NCBI GenBank assembly: GCA_037102815.1
Contig: BTPP01000001.1
Span: forward strand, 1,265,001-1,329,000
Source: Neurospora intermedia
Lineage: Eukaryota; Ascomycota; Sordariomycetes; Sordariales; Sordariaceae
Direction of reading: 5' to 3'
Length of the DNA: 64,000 nt
The notes below the pieces were generated by a model. It saw nothing but the letters and a program-made list of their open reading frames with translations, was not told the DNA's origin and searched no databases. The stretch's first letter is position 1, and the number at the start of each line of letters is the position of its first letter. The translations under genes and the position numbers were made by a program. Positions 34,742-47,717 of this stretch are shown here, in pieces.

Positions 34742-36866
34742 TCACCTCACATTATAATTAGGTTTCCTCGCCATGTTCACAACAGGAGGCTCCTCGTCAT
34801 CGTCAATCGGATACGGCACATACGCAGCCGGCAGGGTATTTTGCCTGCCATTGAGACTAATCGGCGAGATCAGTCCGTCTGCCGAGGACAAGGGTGTCTT
34901 GGGCGGGAGTGGTGGCGGTTCTATCCTCGGCGGGTACTGGAAATGCTGCTGGTACGGCTGGTTCTGGTATCCAGGATACCAGGGGTGTCTGGGCTGGTCG
35001 TCCTCGGTAACAATGGCGATCTTATCTTGCCCTGAAGCGTTGCGCCATTGTGCGGGGGTTGGGGCGATGGCGACGAGTTTGTCCGAGTCGTCGGTCCCGA
35101 ATGAGGCTGGAGGAGGGACGGCGGGGGCTGGACGACTGGGAGCTAGGTGGCTGCTGCTGCTTTTTGCCGAGTGAACGCGCTCGGCTGAGGATCTGGGCGA
35201 GGGAGTATTGATGCCATTAGCGCTATGTCCTGGGACAGAGAGCGCGTCGAAGCCGGATTCGTAGGACTGTCGGCTTGGTGGCGTGCCGAGTCGCTGGGGA
35301 GGGTAGATTGGCATATCGCCAGGGAGTTCGACAGCTAGGGGCATGGAAATGCTGGGTGTAGTCTTGATCAATTCGGGAATAGGGCCAGGTGCGGTGCTGT
35401 TGCTGGTGGCACGCTCCCATCGCTGCTTTGCAAAGTGGATCTTTGCAAGCTTGGCCGATGCGCCCTGAACCATTCTCTGCTCGTCGTCCCGCTGCAAATA
35501 TCGCCTGGTGTTTGTGCTGATGTCGGATAACCTGTGCCACTCGTTCATACCAAACTCGCCAACGCCGACCTCAACGTTGAAGCGGTAGTAGTTCTCAATG
35601 TTGACGCCACGCTTTACCAGATGCTCCTTCTTCATCATCTCGTGAATCTTCTCGCACCCCTCGATCTTGGCAATCAACTTCCTCCGTGCGTCCGCGAACT
35701 CGCCCATAAACCCCTCGTACCAGAGAGTGGAGTTCATGTCACTTCCCTTTGGCCGCTTTCCTGTCCCAACACTGACGAATACCCCAACCTCCCGTCCGGG
35801 CCACTCGTTAACCACCGCTTCATCCAGGGCGTACATGGAAGGGTTGAAGACGCCAGCACCATCATCATGGAAAATAGACTGGCCGATCTGTATGGGCTTG
35901 AAGGCAAGTCCAATAGCGCAGGTGGCTCGGCCTGCTTGCCAAATCGTGCAATCGAATTCCGGGGCTGGTTCCTTTCTCGAGTCGTAGGAGCGAAGCACAG
36001 CTGGCTTTGCGTTTCTAGGAGATCCCTTGTACATGGCCGTCACGGCACTGCAAAATTTTGTCAGCAGTCAATCGTCCAAGCTAGGACTCTTTTTCAGATA
36101 CTCACGTTTTTGTCCGGTTCTCCCTCTCGTCGTATAGGCGAGCATGGGGATTTCCCCAGCGCGAAGAGAATGCCGGTTTTGCCGATTGTGCGCTCGGACT
36201 CCTTGCGCTAAAACTAACGACACTAGCATTGCTGGCGTGTCTTCTGGGATAAGAAGAGGCGGCGCTTGAGCGGGAGACGGCACTCAAAGGACTGAAAGTA
36301 TCCGAGACAGCGCCGTCGTTTCCTTCCCTGTCGTTGATGGTATGTTCCCGCACGCAGTCCTGAATGGCTTCCTCCAGCTTTGTTGCTTTGAATATGGTAG
36401 ATCGGTAGGGAATGCCGGCAATGGTCTTGTCGGTCTCAAAGACCTTGCGGGTAAGGCGCACATAGAGTTCCTTGCATGTCTCCAGATCAAGCCGTAACCT
36501 TCCAAGCATAATCGCAATCAGGCCGCCAGTGCCGGTACCGACGATAAGGTCGAAGTGGTCGCATGGTTTGGGAATCTCGGAGCGGCGCGGTGCTCTGCCT
36601 TCGATTTCGACAAAGGTGCGGTGCATCAACTCCTGGATGATGAGGAACATGGAATAACCACGGACGCCTCCGCCATCTGTCACGGTGTTTGGTTAGCGAG
36701 ACGGTGTTTCAACGCATGGCGCCGACAGCCTGGTTCCTCATACCATAGCTGTGTTTGATGCGCACAGGGGAAGGTGTCTGTTGTTTCTAGGGGGAGACCC
36801 ACCGAGCGATAAGATGCGCAAAGGCGGCCCTTTTGTTGTGTCTTTTCTCTTGAGCCCACCCTCCAT
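34742..36866 (-). CDS. Patatin-like protein with Gly in place of the nucleophile Ser
   Basis: Three exons, 36866-36803, 36676-36106 and 36047-34742, give 646 aa in frame. The introns are 126 and 58 bp, and the first splits the Asp codon of the oxyanion motif. Patatin features: LDGGGVRGYS at residues about 21-30 (oxyanion loop), then VGTGTGG around residue 70, and FHDDGAG with Asp274 as the expected dyad partner. In active patatins the nucleophile elbow is G-x-S-x-G; here it reads G-T-G-T-G (GGT ACC GGC ACT GGC), so the catalytic serine is glycine. The rest of the fold looks conserved, which suggests a lipid-binding or scaffolding pseudoenzyme rather than a decaying gene. A Ser-rich insertion (about 140-190) and a Pro-rich tail (about 430-646) are low-complexity. 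Active phospholipase cannot be claimed from this sequence. Confidence 0.88.
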
Positions 36867-38924
36867 CTTGTTTGTACTCTTTGGTGTTCTTTTCTTGCTT
36901 TTTCTCTCTGATGACGCCCTCTCGCGGCTATGGCGACGAGGCTAAGGGTTTGTACCTACTCTTTCGTTGGGGATCGATCCTACGGCTTGCGACTTTGGTG
37001 GATTTGTGCCTTACGAGCAAAGGTTGCGGAACCCGAATGGAATGCGCCCGCGAATGCGGGTGACCACACAGGTACCGTAGAGGTAGGTAGTAGTATACTG
37101 ATAGTGTAGAACGAACTAGTGGCCTTACTGCTGCAGTGGGAGGGTATCGTTGCGGATGCTTGTGGTGTCACTTGGTTTCGAAAGCGTCAAGGGCGTGGAC
37201 CGCGTGGAGGGGGACCTTGCAGCGCTTGATGGCTCACTGGTGCAGAATGACCGGAGTCTAGATGTCACTGACGTTGCTGACGCAGGAGCTCGGGCCAGAT
37301 GGGAAACGATCGACGACTGCAATAGCCGCCACACCTGCAGCTCCAAAAGTCTGTATGAATATCAGGTGGAAGAAGACGAGTCGAATTGAGTCGAGTCGTC
37401 GCTAGTTGATTTCTGTTGCTGTTGGTTGATAGTGTCTTTGGGAAAGAGAAAAACCAACCGTCAAGATTTTGATATTCAAGAAATTGGTCTCACTCGCTCC
37501 CTTTGAAAATCCAAATCCGTACCCGCCGAGGCGCTGCGTGGACGAATGTGGCAGTGCACAAGTTCAGTAAGCTCGCGCGAGCCGGAGTCCCGAGTCAAAG
37601 CAAAAAAGAGTCACGTTGCTTGCTTATAAACAACCGCATGCCAAGGGGGTAACCCGGCACAGTCATTCGCCTCAGTTTGCAAGGCCGTACATATCTTATG
37701 GCATCTTGTCGTCTGGAGTCTGTATACTACCTAACCGCAGTTGATCCTTTCGAGACCTTTCTTTCACATGAAGCGATGTGAGGCCATGTTCGACCAAACA
37801 AAAGTGCTGGTGACCGGCGCCCCAGAGCTGGGCATATCTCGAAGCTTGGAGCTGACTGGCCCAGACCACAGGTAGACTTCCAGAATGGCCTCAAGTCTCA
37901 GTCAAGCAGTTATCGAAATTCCGTCGACAACCATCAAAAAAGAGAAAACGCCATGGAGTAAAATGTGGAGGATATGCAAATTCTCCCAATCATTGGATGT
38001 CACTTGACAAGTCCCAAACTGACAAGAAATTATAATGGAGAACTCGTGGCGGTGCGAGCATAATCTAGTCCCGTTCAAGAATGGCGTGCCAAGCAATGAC
38101 GGATTTACATAACCTACCCAGTACGTACTTGCTGTGTATAAAAGCCGACATTGGTCCGATGTATTTGAAGGCGCTCAGGCGGCATCACCCCACGGCCAAA
38201 CTTCTGTATCAACCTTGGACTTTCAGGACACTTGTTGCAGAATCCAACAACGAAGTCAGTCAGTGGGCACCTCAAGGAGATCGAGATGGCTTCAAAGGAA
38301 CAACAAACGGGCGGTGGTAATTTTAAGTGGAGAAACCAAGGATGGCTTCTCTAGTGGGAAAGCCATTGTTTTACCCCTGGACGAATGGAAAATCAGCCCT
38401 TGGGCTTTCTTCCTTTGTGGTTGGCCGTTTCCAACAAGAGCGGCTTGCACTTTTCGTTGTTCTCAATCAGTGAAACGCGTGGAGTGCGGGGCACCAGGCA
38501 ATTAGACTATACCTTTACACTTACACTACGAGCCCTTACTAGTCTGCAGCCGGAGAATATGCTCCCCCTCAAGATGAATGACGTCATTGTGATTGCTGTA
38601 CTACTGGCAGCTGTACCTGCCCCCAAGCTACCACTTCCGTACAACACAGCAATGCACCACCAACTATGGTATATGTTCATGTGCCTACAATAACCCAGCA
38701 ACCTGAAGAAATTGACGATGCTGGACATCGTTAACCGGGAGAATCTAGAGTCCAGTCACGACTGAACTCGCAACAGCTTCATCTCAACTCGCAATCACAT
38801 CTGCATATCCGTCTGTCACCTTGGCAAGATTACTCCCAGAAGGGAAAACTAATGTGATCTGGCGCTCGTCACTGTCACTGTCACCGTCACTGTCGACACC
38901 AGTGTCCACATCGACACCGCCGGC
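36867..38924. other. Divergent intergenic region (2.1 kb)
   Basis: It lies between the minus-strand patatin-like gene and the plus-strand HAM1-like gene, so it should hold both promoters. The segment next to the patatin start is CT-rich. No additional gene or RNA was recognised. Confidence 0.55.
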
Positions 38925-41225
38925 ATGGATTTCATATCATCGTGTTTTGGAGGCCGCACGAGGCGTGCGGACGAGGAGGAGCCTCTGTTGTCTCATTACG
39001 ACGATGATACCGTGTTGCAGAGAAAGCTGCACCAGAAATTACATACCTACCAGATGCTGCGTGCCCTTTCCAAGGGATACATGCCATCCAACGACCAAGC
39101 CATCGCCAACCTTCGAACCCTTCTCTCCTCCGATATTCTGAATCCAGACAACTCCGGCCTCAGCGACTCTGGACGGGCACTTGTTTTCTACTCCAGGAAA
39201 TGGATTACCCAACTCATTCAGCTCTTGGAGCACAAGAACAGCCAGGACCAGATCCAGGATTTCCTATGGTACCTCTCCAAGGCTCGTGTGTCCGTCGACA
39301 TGGAACAGATCGCCGAGCGTGCTACCAAGGCTAAAGCCAAGGCTGATACCGCTGCTGGTAAGTTCTTGTCCGAGCTTTTGTCTACGTACATCGACAGTTA
39401 CTGATGGTTTTTATCCAAAACAGTGTACAAGAGCATCCAGACAGTCGGGTCCTTGCTTTTGACCAACTCTGACTTTCGTCTCTTCCTCTCGGATCTTGGT
39501 GTGGTTTCTCGCGAGGTGTTTCGCGACACTGCCTTTGCCCTTTCCGCCGCATCCAAAGAGGCAGGTGAGCGCCTGGAGCCTTGGAAGGAGGAGAGAGAAT
39601 CTGTAGCAAAACCGGGGAACGACGAGACAGCCGACAAACCAGTCCAGCAGGACTTGGAGGCTGAGGTTGCCGAAGTTGGGCAGGTGCTTGGAGACACTGT
39701 TGCAACTGTCGCTCAGGAAGCCGAAAGCAGCATCATCAACAAGCTACACAGCGGCGAGACGGATACTCTGCTGTACCGTCTCAAGCAGGCAGTCACCAAG
39801 CTGCGAGACCGCAGGGACTACTCGGATTCAGTATCGACATTCTCACTCCTCCTAAAACGATATGCTATGGTATACTCGCGCATCGCTCGCGATACACTCC
39901 AGACTACCGAAGAAGCCGTTGATCATAACCCAGAGATGGATAAGGCTCTCGAAAACTTTTGGCTCTTCATCAAGTCCTTTGGCGACCAGAAAGAATGGGA
40001 GGAACTGGAAAAGAGGTTCAAGCTGGTCATGGACCATGCCCACACCGACCCCGAATTCGAGAAGCTGATCGATGAGCTAGGCAACGCTGCCCAGGAGATG
40101 TTTACCGACCCGTCCTTCTTTGATCATGCCGAGGAGCGTTTCCAGGACCTCCGAGATCGGTCTCGACAGCTCACTTCTCGCTCTTCCCTGCGTGATGACA
40201 TTGATGGTTTGTTGTCACAGTTGCAATCCACCTTCCATTCTGTTATGCGTGATCGTGATATTTCAGGCCTGCTCAAGACAACGGCCGCCATTGGCAAGAT
40301 CTTGTCACCGAAACACCACTACATCAACACAGACCTTGTGACCGACTGCATCAACGTCTTTGTTCCATTGCTCATTCAAGCAATTAACTACATTCCTATT
40401 CCCCGACTGGAGATTGCTACGCCAGAGATTGACATCTTGCTTGAAAACCTCATCCTAGAGCCTGGCAAGACAATTAACCACACTTCATTCTTCCCATACA
40501 AGCTTCGTATTGAGACCCTCAACGACATTGAAATCCGCAAAGCCAGGTTCCGCACAACATCAGCAATGAAGAGTCTTGTGAGAATCAAGATCGATGGGCT
40601 CTCGGTCCGCGCCGAAGAAGTCGGCTTCTGGATGAAGGTACACACCGGCTTACTGCGCTACGTCGACGAAGGAATCGCTTCCTTTGCAATGGACGAAAGA
40701 GGTATGGATCTCGAGATCGACGTAGAAGTTGGTCGAGACAGGATGGACAAGATTCTCTCCCTCCGCAGCGTCCGATGCGAAATCCACAAGCTCGATTTCA
40801 CCTTGCGCCAAAGCAAGTTCAGTTGGCTTGCCTGGCTCTTCAAGCCCTTCGTGAAGCCCGTCATCAAGAAGACGATCGAGATGCAAATCGCCATGGGCAT
40901 CGCCCAAACCTTACAGTTCGCCAACCGCGAGATCCTGTTTGCTAGGGAGCGACTTCGCGCCACGCGCATTGCGGATCCGGATGATCTCAAGACGTTCTTC
41001 AAGGCTGTCTTGGCGAGGTTGACGCCTCCTGATGATCCGGATGTCAACATACGGCTGGGTATTACGGATCCAGGAAGGGGTGTGTTTGATGGAGTATATG
41101 CTCCTGGAAGTATCATCAAGTTGTGGAATGAAGAGGCTACGCAGGCATCACAGAGGATTCGAGAGAATGATCAAGATGGATGGAGGAATAGCGTGTTTGA
41201 TGTTCACACTACCTTGATGACATGA
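38925..41225 (+). CDS. HAM1-like conserved fungal protein
   Basis: Two exons, 38925-39357 and 39424-41225, across a 66-bp intron (GTAAGT..AACAG), give 744 aa in frame. The N-terminal three fifths are helical and charged, with no signal peptide. The C-terminal third (about 460-700) contains IPRLEIATPEIDILLENLIL, then KMKSLVRIKIDGL-type beta-rich segments and a VYAPGSIIKLWNE ending. This arrangement resembles fungal HAM1-like proteins (N- and C-terminal HAM1 domains, formerly DUF5923 and DUF4449). The C-terminal part is also sometimes compared with BPI/TULIP lipid-binding folds, but that link is not visible directly. The N-terminus MDFISSCFGG carries a Cys and could be lipidated; this is inference. 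Function is unknown. Confidence 0.85.
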
Positions 41226-42908
41226 GGGATATGTCAAGGGACCCCACTACTGGGGATGTGGACCAGTAGGTATGAGGGTACAATAGTTTCGCTTGTGATG
41301 ATACGTTCTGGTGTGGCGATGGAACAGCGCTTTGCTTTTGGCGGTAATAACTGGTATCTGGCGGATCTGCGAAACTGATATTCTAATTTTTTTGACCCTT
41401 ATGTTGAGAGCTTTCGGTCAGATGGACTTGACGAGAAGAAAACACGTCCTATCTTCTCAGATGTAAGGGTGAGTACACTCTGCAAGGTGAAACACCTGTG
41501 AGAATAACGAAGGGGAAAACAAGACCGTTAACAAATACTCTCACAAATCATCTCCTGTTCGAAGTTTCAAGATGTAATTTCAAAACCCTACCAAAGCAAC
41601 ACAAAGGACCTTCAGAAGCATAACGATCTCGAGCACTAAAAGCCCTTGTAAACAAAACTAAGTAACACAACCATAGTCATTTTTCAGCTTTGAAAGGTAG
41701 GCATTTCTTTCAGAATACCCAAGAACGGATCAGACCAATGATAATCCACGAATTCTGTGCTATGACTTCATCCCAGAATCCGCTTCAGACTACCGCACCT
41801 GGTTCCCCCCTCCCCAATCTCCCAGCCGTTTCAGGCGTTCTTATGCCGACGGGCCATAGGTCGTCCTTTCAGTTTCCGAATTGGTGCCAAGTACCTCTAG
41901 TTTTCTTGTCGGCCTCGTTCATAGCGCCTCCAACATTCCAAGGTGGTGCTTGCTGGACATGATTGGAAGCGAAACCAAGTCAAGCCCTGTCCTCGTGATT
42001 GTGATACATAGCAGGCACGGTACGGTTGGACCATTCGTTCCGGCATCTCTGTTTGTCACACGTCACGTAGCCTAGATGCCTTGGGCACGCATGGAGGAGT
42101 ATGAGAGGCCTCCCGTTACTAGGTGGCTCGGGTACCTAGTTCTGGTTCGATAAGTGCCGAGAGGAGGAGACCAAGGTGGATCAGGGCAGAGACGTGGGAT
42201 ATCAAGAGGTTCAAAGTACTGTTGGACCAACCATGAGCTGTTCACAACCTAAGCCAAGGCATACCAGGATACAATCACGTGCAGAAATGGAAAACATGGA
42301 AATGAAATGTGGAAGTCGTTTCAAATCACCAAAAAAAGAAACATGTGCCAAAGGAAGTGTTTACTGGAGCATATAGTGGCTTGCCAAGAAAAGGGTGACC
42401 TTGATGACGAGAGACTGCCATCCAGTCCTGTATAGGACCATGCAGGAACTGGGTAAGCTTGGGTAGGTAGACTCGGGTGAAGCATCATATCGGAAAAGAT
42501 GGTGGTGATGAGGAAGAGCTTGATTGATGTGAGTCTGCCGCGGTGTGTGGTACAGTGGTATCTATGGGGGGTGTGTTGATGCGCGGTGTGAGGAAATGGT
42601 TTTGTCATCTCGCGTCAGGTTTTGCGCTCAGTTTGAAGTGAGAGGGGGATAACGAGCGGTAACTTGTTGATAACGTGGTGATGGTGCAGTGGTGGGTGAT
42701 ATATCACGGTTATGTCCTCCCACAATCCAAAATTGGTCTGACCGCCTTATTTTTTTTCTATCATTCTTCTCAACATCGTCGTTACGGATAAACAAGCGAA
42801 CACCACCACCAAGAAGTGGGAGATCACGAGTGATTTTCTTCGCAAACCTACCTCAATCGACAACACCATCACACGGTCAGATCAAACAGAAGAAAAAAAT
42901 CGCCCAAG
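41226..42908. other. 1.7-kb spacer
   Basis: It holds the 3' region of the HAM1-like gene and the promoter of the MARVEL gene. The final 200 bp are A/C-rich leader-like sequence. No coding region is supported. Confidence 0.5.
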
Positions 42909-43534
42909 ATGATCCTGGTAGACATCATCTCCATCATCCTCCGCGTTGCGGAGCTTGCATTCGCATCCATCGTTGCCGCCCTTAACGGGCGCTTCCTGCA
43001 CGCCGCTCGCGGCAACTCACCATGGGATCTCGGCCGACACATTTACACTGAAGTGGTGGCGGGCTTGTCCATTCTCTTTGCCTTCGTCTGGCTGTTTCCC
43101 TTCTCGAGCTCGTTCATCCACTGGCCCATGGACCTGGTCATTTCTGTTATGTGGTTTGTGAGCTTTGGGCTGTTGGTAAATTGGTTGCATGGGGTTTGCG
43201 GGTAAGTGTCCCGGGGTTCTCACCAGTAAAGGAAGGGGAGATAAGTTTGACGGGTGCTGACGAGTGGGCAGATATGTCTTTGATTGGGATAATGTTGGCT
43301 TTAATGGTGTGGGCTGTGGTGAGTGGAAGGCTACAGTTGCTTTTGCCTTTCTCAGCGCCATTTGTTGGCTTGTTAGTGCTTTGGTTGGGTAAGTTTTATC
43401 CACGTGTTTCTTACAAGGTATGTCCAGATGCTGCTAACATATGGAATAGTCTCTACTGGGTTCGTCGCCATACCTCCCCCGCTCCTGTCGAGGCGGGATA
43501 CCGTCGCCGTCGCTGGTACCGTTCTCGCGTCTAA
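42909..43534 (+). CDS. MARVEL-domain-like four-helix membrane protein
   Basis: Three exons, 42909-43201, 43272-43388 and 43450-43534, give 164 aa in frame. The introns are 70 and 61 bp and start GTAAGT. Four hydrophobic segments lie near residues 5-27, 48-68, 73-95 and 115-138. The layout, with a short loop, then a longer one holding WDNVGFNGVGCGEWK just before the last helix, is typical of fungal MARVEL proteins, which sit in the plasma membrane or vesicles and associate with membrane domains. The C-terminal tail is Arg-rich (RRRRWYRSR) and probably cytosolic. The splice joins were needed to recover the last helix and tail. Confidence 0.85.
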
Positions 43535-45232
43535 ATTCAGGTACTTACTTGCCTTTGAGTGTTGGATGTGGGGGCTTCGCCTACGGAAAGATGGCAAATG
43601 GTTCGAGGACTGGGGATGTTTTGTTGAAGACTGATGGACGGAAATGATACCCGATACCCCGAAAACGAATCGATCTGGACCGCGCTAATGATGTACTGTT
43701 GGGACCCCACTCTTCAATCGCATCTCTCCCGTCTTTACCCCTGAGCACCAGATGGAATGACGGACGTTTATGGAGACCTTCTGGGATGATAACGACGGAA
43801 AACGGGCCGCATATGTTATAGTAATTGGCCGCCATGTTGCTTGTTTCTTGGCCTCGCGTGGGAGCTGAAACACTTGAGAATCCAGTTTACTATACTCCTT
43901 TGCATAAACATCTCGTTGATCGTAATATCTTCCAGGTCTTAATTGTATGCGACTAAATTTGTCTCCAGCGTTTTGGTTGGAAGGAACCTGGGAAACGTCG
44001 CATTGAAGCTGCGTCATTGGTGTAGGGCTGAAGTGGGACACTATGACGTAAGACTAGTAGTGGGGTCATGCGGAAAGACATGTTGAATGACTGTTTGAGA
44101 CATTGCAACGGCGCGGGGAAATTCAGTTTGAAACTCCAAGCTCCTTGTCAGTCCAGTACATATGGACATAGCATTTGGCCCCACAGCCGAGCAGCTACAC
44201 CTTAATAGAAACAAACACACCGTCACAATCCTGTCAATAACAACGAACTCGTATTATCCATAGGAGCGGCATGTGTGGCGGTAGATCGGTCGTACAGACG
44301 GCTGCAATCACCTGGATTTTCCCGAATGGCAACATCCCAATTGCCTTGTCCAGGTCGGCTTTTCTTTCATCTGCCTTGGTGACTGTGAAGATCTTCACCG
44401 TTAGAAGGCTGAACAGAAGGCCAGAAGGCACACTTCTTGGCAGCGGAACATGGAAAAGTTGGTAGGAGCTGACGAATGCCTCTTGGACTTCGCCCAATGA
44501 CATGTAAGCAACAGATCGCGGTTAGCTTGTTTCAGTGTCTTGGAGCTCTGATCGGGACCCTGATTGTCACTTCTCACTTCCTCTTCGGTTTTGGCAAGAT
44601 GTAATTTTGACGGTCCAGATGAGTCTTCCTCTTTGCATGACGTCTTTTCCTCCATCTTTTCTTTCACATTTGACCGAATCTGCTTGTTCCTGATGGGAAA
44701 GCATTGGCTAACCCCAACAGCTGCGGCTTTGCCCCAGATGGCGTTATACCGGTCCTTGTTCGTCTCGTCTGCACTTCACGCACTGATGACGACACTGGAC
44801 AAGACGACCATTGAGTACGTACCACTTACACGTCCCGCCAGGTACCTGCCTTGCTGTCTTGCACATGTAGTGTACGGGCACTCGCAGCCAACAGGCATAG
44901 TCAAGCAGGGACGACATGTACCAGTATCAGATGCCTCGTTCACTGCCGGCCTCACCTGCCCTGCGGTACCTGGTGGCCTTGGCTGCCGTCCGAACTGGAT
45001 CGAGATGATGCCATAGCCCCCTTTCCCATACGCCTTCCTCAGTCATGAAGCGAAGTCGAATTTGGTTATAAAGAACACCTCCTTCTCCCGATCTCAACTC
45101 ATATTCCCCGATTCATCATCATCAACAACCTACACTACAACTGACCACAACGAACAACAAACACTCTGATACCCCAACTACCTTTACATTATACCCCCAA
45201 CCCATACTCAACACACAAGAACATCATCCAAT
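43535..45232. other. 1.7-kb spacer and promoter of the DPRVDSD-repeat gene
   Basis: No gene is recognised. The last 170 bp contain a TATA-like box and an A/C-rich leader (see 45067-45232). Confidence 0.5.
45067..45232 (+). promoter_or_regulatory. TATA-like element and A/C-rich 5' leader
   Basis: TATAAAG at 45067-45073 lies about 160 bp before the ATG and is followed by a leader nearly devoid of G (CATCATCATCAACAACC type). Such unstructured leaders and clear TATA boxes are common on strongly induced fungal genes. This is inference from composition. Confidence 0.55.
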
Positions 45233-46488
45233 ATGTCCAGCATCATCAACAAGATCAAGGAGGCTGTCCACAGCGACAACTCTGCTCACCACGGCGCTCC
45301 TGAAGGCACTGCCGGTCCCCACAACTCCCGCGTTGCCAACGCCGCCGACCCCCGTGTAGACTCCGACATGGATGGCTCCCACCGCAAGGTTGCCGGTCAC
45401 GGCGAGCTCGGCAGTGGTCACGCCACTTACGGCGCTGGCCACCCGGAGGCCCGCACTCTTGGTGGTAACCCTACTTATTCTGGCTCCAACACCACCGGTA
45501 CCCACGTCGGCACTCACACTGGCGCTCACACCGGCACAACACATGGCACTTCCGAGGGTGCCTATGGCCCCCACGGCTCTCGTGCCGCCAACGCCCTAGA
45601 CCCTCGTGTCGACTCCGACCTTGACGGTTCCCGCACTGCCGGTACTGGCACCGGTTACAACACACACAGCACTGGCAACACCTTTGGCTCTACCGGCACC
45701 CACGGTACTCATACCACTGGTAACACCTTCGGCTCTTCCAACACCCACGGTACCTCCGAGGGCGCCTATGGCCCCCACAGTTCTCGTGCCGCCAACGCTC
45801 TCGACCCCCGTGTTGACTCTGACCGTGACGGCTCCAGGACCGCTGGCAACACCACTGGCACTCACAACACCGGGACCTTTGGCACCATCGGCACCCACGA
45901 TCGCCAGAACCACCCCTTCAGCTCCAACACCCACTCCAACGTTGCTGGTTCCGGCCATACCGGTATGACCGGCACCCACGGTGCTCCTACTGGTACCCAC
46001 GGCCCTCACGATAGCCGTGCTGCCAACACTCTTGACCCCCGTGTCGACTCCGACCGTGATGGCCGCGCCAACCTCGGTCACCACTCCGGCCCTGGCCCCG
46101 CTCCCAACACTGCCGGCCCTCACAAATCCGACATGGTCAACAAGTTGGACCCCCGCGTCGACTCCGACCTCGATGGCAGCAAGACCGTTGGCGGTAACAA
46201 GACCTATCAACAGTAAGTAAGTAAATGCAAGCTATCTTGCCCGTGGCTGAACATCCTCTCTGAGGTCGGCCTGTGGCGTCCTGGCAACACTCAAGTTAAC
46301 AGCTTCTTTCAAGACAACCTCACACTTCAAACCTCGCCCACAAGGATCCCACAGACGCTGCTCAGGTCCCTCCTTCTGTTCTCCGCAAGAGCATCGGCGA
46401 GCCTGTCATTGAGCACGACGACCACGGGCACCACCGCGAGAGGAGGAACAGCATCAAGACCCACCAGGAGACTTATAGCGGCATCTAA
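45233..46488 (+). CDS. Hydrophilic protein with five DPRVDSD repeats
   Basis: Two exons, 45233-46212 and 46314-46488, joined across a 101-bp intron (GTAAGT..CAAG), give 384 aa in frame. Unspliced, the frame stops one codon after the donor. The protein is rich in Gly, His, Thr and Ser, with no signal peptide or membrane segment. A unit of the form GPHxSRxANxLDPRVDSDxDGS occurs five times, starting near residues 28, 111, 179, 256 and 295, separated by GTHG-type low-complexity spacers. The second exon adds a compact tail, PPSVLRKSIGEP followed by a His-rich acidic stretch. The composition is that of an intrinsically disordered, possibly stress- or development-related protein. I recognise no named family, and the function is not known. 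Confidence 0.85.
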
Positions 46489-47717
46489 TCTGTTGGTGTC
46501 TGGCTAGAAAGTTGAACTCCGGTGGCGTTCATGGCTTAATGGCTTTTACGACTTTTATGACTCTTGTTACTTTCCTTTTTCTTAATGACTCGAGGATAGC
46601 TCTTTCTCGCTTGTGTACTATCATAGCATGTACCACCTATACCACGTTCCTTTCTTTCACTTCAAACGCACCTTCTCAATCATTGAGTTGGGCGGTAACG
46701 ATATGATACCCCCATTGTGGTATTGGAGGACGAGGAAAAGTATGTCGACCAACGACGACGAGCTTTTTTACAAAGGACAATTACCTCCAAATGAGAACTT
46801 GTTACCTTGTATACTCTCTGTATTTGCCTTTCTCCAAAGTGACAGTTCATTAGTAAAACTCTAGTTGACACGAAGGCTCTCCAGCAATGCTTGGGCAGCT
46901 ATGATTAGGGCCAGGAAGTAAACAGTGAGAACATTTGGCCTCAGATTCGTGGTCCTGATGACCATGCATGTCTTGGTGTAAGTGATACGATGTCCACATA
47001 CTCGGCATAGACACACTAACAGCGAATTTCGAACCGTTCAATAGTAGTGTACGATAGTATCATCCGTGTTCCGTTAGCCGCGCAATTGATGATAACGTTG
47101 TAATGTACTAGGCCCGTCTTACACGGTGTTGCTAGTTTGGCCTCAAATATCCGTCGCCACCCCCTCAAGACCAGATAATCGCGGCATTCTGTCTGATGTA
47201 TCGCGTGGCGCCATCTCAAGCCAAGGTACATACGCCCATGATCACCAGACGCTCTGGCAGATGGAGGCATTGCATCCGTACCATGTGTGCATTCCGCATC
47301 TCGCTCCCGGAAGTGTTGCACAATTTTTGCAAATGTTTCCTGTACATAGGGAAAGGTTTGTTATCCAGATTAACAGACAAGAATGTAGGGACATTCATGG
47401 GGATTTTTGAGTTCTATTCTAGGCGACAGTCCTATAATAAGCATCAGCTTGATTCTTGCTACAAAAAGCAGGGATTCACCTGTATGCTACCTATGATATA
47501 GAGTTCCGGGGCACCACTTTGAGGTTCCCAGTCAGAATGAATCATATGGGCCATATATTTATCACCGTAACATCACCTCTACCTGGACACTTCGTATATT
47601 GAACTATCTTTCCTCCTTTACCGAAAAGTTATTCCACACCCACCTCAATTAAGTTAGTCGTACCTGCTCCCCCAGCATCTACTCCTACAGCGACAGAACT
47701 AACACCGCATAGCCATC
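46489..47717. other. 1.2-kb spacer
   Basis: It holds the 3' region of the repeat gene and the promoter of the MAPEG gene. No domain-bearing frame was seen. Confidence 0.5.

Noticed and set aside
45596-46210. 204-codon minus-strand frame opposite the DPRVDSD-repeat gene
   Set aside because: Its Val/Gly-rich repeats are the mirror of the repeat gene's codon pattern. The plus strand has the TATA box, leader and in-frame splice.
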